Source: Thermoguttaceae bacterium
GTDB lineage: Bacteria; Planctomycetota; Planctomycetia; Pirellulales; Thermoguttaceae
Length of the DNA: 7,782 bases
Assembly: GCA_028695865.1 (NCBI GenBank)
Contig: JAQVID010000122.1
Coordinates: forward strand, 1 to 7,782
Direction: 5' to 3'
The position numbers and the translations under genes were made by a program. This document shows positions 5,776-7,782 of the stretch, piece after piece. The notes beneath the pieces are model-generated. The model saw only the letters and a list, made by a program, of their open reading frames with translations. It did not search any database and was not told the DNA's origin. Each line of letters begins with the position of its first letter. Position 1 is the first letter of the stretch.

Positions 5776-6951
5776 CTACTTCAGTTCCGTAATATCCTTG
5801 AAGATGTACTGTCCGTTGTTTTCGGCGGCATGCTGCCGAAACGAGCTCTTCTCGACGTTCGTCTTCTTCCCGAATTCGACCACGTGAATCTGCCGCACTC
5901 CCGATGTTTGACGCATACCGCGAATGCGTTCCAGATTGAACATCGGTATTTCTTCATCCGCGTCAGTAAGAAAGAAGATCACGTCCGGCTTGAGCGTTAT
6001 CGCCTTTTCAATCGCCGCAAGCGGATTGGTTCCGCCGTCTGGATAGAGTGAGTCCAGAAAACGAATAACACGGTCCTTGTTCGGCGCGGTCACTTCCAGT
6101 AGTCGCCCATTCTCGAAAACAATCGCGTCATGGTTAAAGTAAACCAATTGAAATCGGGCAGCCCCTTTTCTCGCGTCAAGACTGGCAATACTTGCCTTGG
6201 TTTCCCGAAGAGCATAATTCATGGGGTGCCCATCGGGCCATTTCATGCTTTCCGAACGGTCGAGTACATACACAAATCGCCGACCATTGCCTCGCAAATC
6301 ACTGAATCCCACACTCTGGCCTGACCCGGTCCCGCTCCCTTGACCGCTCCCCGTTCCCGTTCCTGTACCTGTTCCGGAACCTTGAGACGCTGCGGAAGAC
6401 GCGCCGGACGCCGCGTTCGTTTCCGCTGTTGCCGACGCTCCCATTCCTACTCGATTCCGCGATGGAAGAAAAGCGTCTGTTACCTGGTTTGCCGTATCCG
6501 AAGGCTGCTCAAGCAACTGATCAACGTCCTCACCTGTTCCACGGCTCCCACCGCCGGGCTGCTGGTAACCTTGCGGAGTGGAAAATACAATACCGACCGA
6601 GTCCGTATCACGACTTCCAAACTGACTTCCCACTCGCGGACTCCACTGATAGATCACAATCACAAGGACCAAAATCAGTAAATGCAAAAGAAGCGACAAT
6701 AAAAAGGAAAAGATTCCCTGGATCGGCTTGGCCGGCTCACCGGAAACCATGCCTTGCCTGCCTACCGAGGCGTACCCGTATTCCCCCCCTCCGGAACGGC
6801 CCGACCGCCCCGCTGAAGTCTTCGCTGATTCAAGCGAATCGCCCCCACGCAAGTCCGCCAACGAAACACCTCGCTCCGCTTGTGCCTGCTCGCTCTTTGC
6901 CTGCTCGCTCTTTGTCTGCGGCAAATCAGATTGCCCCACCGTTTCAGTCAT
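5776..6951 (-). CDS. Membrane-anchored von Willebrand factor A domain protein
   Basis: This encodes 391 aa from the ATG at 6951, which follows GGGGGA five bases upstream; an in-frame start at 7008 would add 19 residues but lies inside the promoter. The order is: a hydrophilic Glu/Ser/Gly-rich N-terminus (1-75) with a KSEQA tandem repeat, one transmembrane helix (about 80-101), a long Gly/Ser/Thr/Gln-rich linker with GT repeats near 191-212, then a VWA domain (about 224-391). The metal-ion-dependent adhesion site is intact: D231RSES235, Thr308 in DGGTNP and Asp330 in LTDAD. Topology suggests a cytoplasmic N-terminus and an extracytoplasmic VWA domain binding a protein partner through a divalent metal. 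The helix contains S86-x3-H90, as in TonB and TolA, which pair with ExbB/ExbD or TolQ/TolR proton motors. No such motor gene is in the window. The gene is convergent with the nucleosidase and divergent from def. Confidence 0.85.
   Translation of the reverse strand: MTETVGQSDLPQTKSEQAKSEQAQAERGVSLADLRGGDSLESAKTSAGRSGRSGGGEYGYASVGRQGMVSGEPAKPIQGIFSFLLSLLLHLLILVLVIVIYQWSPRVGSQFGSRDTDSVGIVFSTPQGYQQPGGGSRGTGEDVDQLLEQPSDTANQVTDAFLPSRNRVGMGASATAETNAASGASSAASQGSGTGTGTGTGSGQGSGTGSGQSVGFSDLRGNGRRFVYVLDRSESMKWPDGHPMNYALRETKASIASLDARKGAARFQLVYFNHDAIVFENGRLLEVTAPNKDRVIRFLDSLYPDGGTNPLAAIEKAITLKPDVIFFLTDADEEIPMFNLERIRGMRQTSGVRQIHVVEFGKKTNVEKSSFRQHAAENNGQYIFKDITELK
6884..6913. repeat. 15-bp perfect tandem duplication in the VWA gene
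   Basis: GCCTGCTCGCTCTTT occurs twice back to back (6884-6898 and 6899-6913). On the minus strand it encodes KSEQA repeated in the N-terminal cytoplasmic tail. The unit is a multiple of three, so the frame is kept. It looks like a slippage-prone microduplication that could vary in copy number between strains. Confidence 0.8.
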
Positions 6952-6988
6952 GGAAATCCCCCGGGTGGAATAAAACAAAAAATCCAGT

Positions 6989-7018
6989 ATGATATATGAT
7001 TGTAGCAAGTTGTATAAA
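6989..7018 (+). promoter_or_regulatory. Candidate promoter of def
   Basis: TATAAA at 7013-7018 is a good -10 hexamer. ATGATA at 6989-6994 matches four of six bases of the -35 consensus at 18-bp spacing. Transcription would start near 7025, giving a leader of about 35 nt before the ATG at 7060. It overlaps the divergent VWA promoter. Confidence 0.4.
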
Positions 7019-7027
7019 ACGTGTCCA
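6999..7027 (-). promoter_or_regulatory. Candidate promoter of the VWA gene
   Basis: On the minus strand the -35 is TGGACA (7022-7027, five of six), the spacer is 17 bp, and the -10 is TACAAT (6999-7004), preceded by TGC as an extended -10. Transcription would start near 6992, about 40 nt before the ATG at 6951. It is the best-formed sigma-70-type promoter in the window. Confidence 0.55.
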
Positions 7028-7059
7028 CCTCTGTTTTACTCAAATTTATCAGGCCTAAC

Positions 7060-7653
7060 ATGGAACCATTGAAAATCGTCAAGTATCCTCACTCTATTCT
7101 CACTTATGATTCCAAACCGATTCGACGAATCAACCAGCATCTCCGCGACACCATTCAGGAAATGTTCGCCTTGATGTATGAATTCGAGGGCGTGGGACTT
7201 GCCGCCAATCAGGTTGCCATTCCATATCAATTCCTCGTCATGAATCCAACGGGCGATCCGGAACAAAAAGAAAACGAATACGCCTTCATCAATCCGGTTA
7301 TCCGCCGCAAACGCGGAAAGGCAACCGAGAACGAAGGATGTCTCAGCTTTCCGGAACTGCGAATTGAAATCCAACGCGCCGATGAAATCGATTTTCAGGC
7401 CATCACGCTCGATGGCATGTTACGAAACTATACCTGGAAAGGCTTTGCTGCCCGAATTGTCCAACACGAAACCGATCACCTTCACGGACATTGCTTTTTC
7501 GAACGCGTTGGCGTCGGCCTCTCGATAGAACAAAGCGACATACTCGACTCGCTCCAAACCATTTACGAATCCGATCACAAGCTCGGTTTTGCTTCTCCGG
7601 AAAAAGGCTTGGGTGACTTGATTGAGGTTTGGGAAAAAGAACAAGACGCATAG
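7060..7653 (+). CDS. def: Peptide deformylase
   Basis: This encodes 197 aa from the ATG at 7060, which begins with the family-typical MEPLKIVKYPH; a GTG at 7021 would add 13 unrelated residues and sits next to the predicted transcription start. Peptide deformylase removes the N-formyl group from nascent chains at the ribosome. All three signature motifs are present: G44VGLAANQ51, E92GCLSFP98 with metal-ligand Cys94, and H136ETDH140 with the His ligands and the catalytic Glu137. A 30-residue C-terminal tail beyond the catalytic core (GLSIEQSD onward) is longer than in E. coli enzymes. AGG lies about six bases before the start. It appears monocistronic, with 129 nt of non-coding sequence after its TAG stop. 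Confidence 0.96.
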   Translation: MEPLKIVKYPHSILTYDSKPIRRINQHLRDTIQEMFALMYEFEGVGLAANQVAIPYQFLVMNPTGDPEQKENEYAFINPVIRRKRGKATENEGCLSFPELRIEIQRADEIDFQAITLDGMLRNYTWKGFAARIVQHETDHLHGHCFFERVGVGLSIEQSDILDSLQTIYESDHKLGFASPEKGLGDLIEVWEKEQDA

Positions 7654-7782
7654 CAACCCGGCCTGTGTATTTTACCCTGTTTCACGGGAAACATGCTACG
7701 CAACGTACGCTTGTGAGAAATCCGCACTCCCGCGAATCATAAATGATATTATAATACTCAACAAGTGATTCTGAATAAAGAA
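7654..7782. other. Intergenic tail after def
   Basis: Apart from the parS-like palindrome, the stretch becomes AT-rich at its end. It contains TATAAT on the plus strand at 7750-7755 without a visible -35. On the minus strand TTGTTG and TATGAT lie at 17-bp spacing across the same region. Either could be a promoter, but the downstream gene is outside the window. Confidence 0.4.
7678..7693. other. parS-like palindrome (one mismatch to the ParB-site consensus)
   Basis: TGTTTCACGGGAAACA differs from the well-known parS consensus TGTTNCACGTGAAACA only at the tenth base (G for T). It lies 25 bp after the def stop, in intergenic DNA. In single-stranded form it gives a 6-bp stem TGTTTC/GAAACA with an ACGG loop, but no T-run follows, so an intrinsic terminator is not the better reading. 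The core mismatch breaks the central symmetry, so binding strength is uncertain. Confidence 0.4.

Noticed and set aside
6952..7008. Upstream start adding 19 hydrophobic residues (a possible second membrane segment) to the VWA protein
   Set aside because: These codons coincide with the VWA promoter and leader. The ATG at 6951 has a purine-rich ribosome-binding site at good spacing.
7021..7059. GTG start extending peptide deformylase by 13 residues
   Set aside because: It lies at the predicted transcription start, and the added residues do not resemble the family. The ATG at 7060 opens with the family-typical sequence.
7679..7692. Intrinsic terminator after def
   Set aside because: The stem is only 5-6 bp and is not followed by a T-run. 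The match to parS explains the symmetry better.

Overview
The window reads as a bacterial chromosome segment, most likely from a member of the Planctomycetota. Clues are a fused 3-dehydroquinate dehydratase/shikimate dehydrogenase (AroDE), a short FFEW-type protein upstream of ybeY that resembles planctomycete hypothetical proteins as I remember them, an S1-domain protein with a long disordered N-terminus, and a VWA protein with an N-terminal membrane anchor. The assignment comes from family recognition, not from a search.

Layout. Positions 1-896 (minus) hold the N-terminal part of a ribosomal S1-like protein that runs off the left edge. A 779-nt stretch without a convincing gene follows (897-1675). 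A small minus-strand operon comes next: an 87-aa protein (2143-2406) and then ybeY (1676-2116). A roughly 400-nt divergent regulatory region (2407-2804) separates it from a plus-strand operon of aroDE (2805-4313), aroK (4356-4901) and a nucleoside phosphorylase-superfamily nucleosidase (4894-5769). That operon converges on a minus-strand VWA-domain membrane protein (5776-6951). The VWA gene is divergent from the peptide deformylase gene def (7060-7653). The last 129 nt are intergenic and contain a parS-like palindrome.

How the genes fit together. AroDE and AroK catalyse consecutive shikimate-pathway steps towards chorismate. The nucleosidase start overlaps the aroK stop, so the two are probably translationally coupled. 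S1-like protein, YbeY and Def belong to translation, rRNA processing and nascent-protein maturation.

Most notable observations: (1) aroDE is interrupted by an in-frame TAA, with well-conserved AroE sequence in the same frame on both sides; (2) a 16-bp site one base away from the ParB-binding parS consensus lies after def, and its 14-bp core recurs exactly inside the nucleosidase gene; (3) the membrane segment of the VWA protein carries a TonB/TolA-like S-x3-H signature; (4) a 15-bp AT-rich element is repeated upstream of both divergent genes at 2406 and 2805. I saw no tRNA, rRNA, insertion sequence or CRISPR array.
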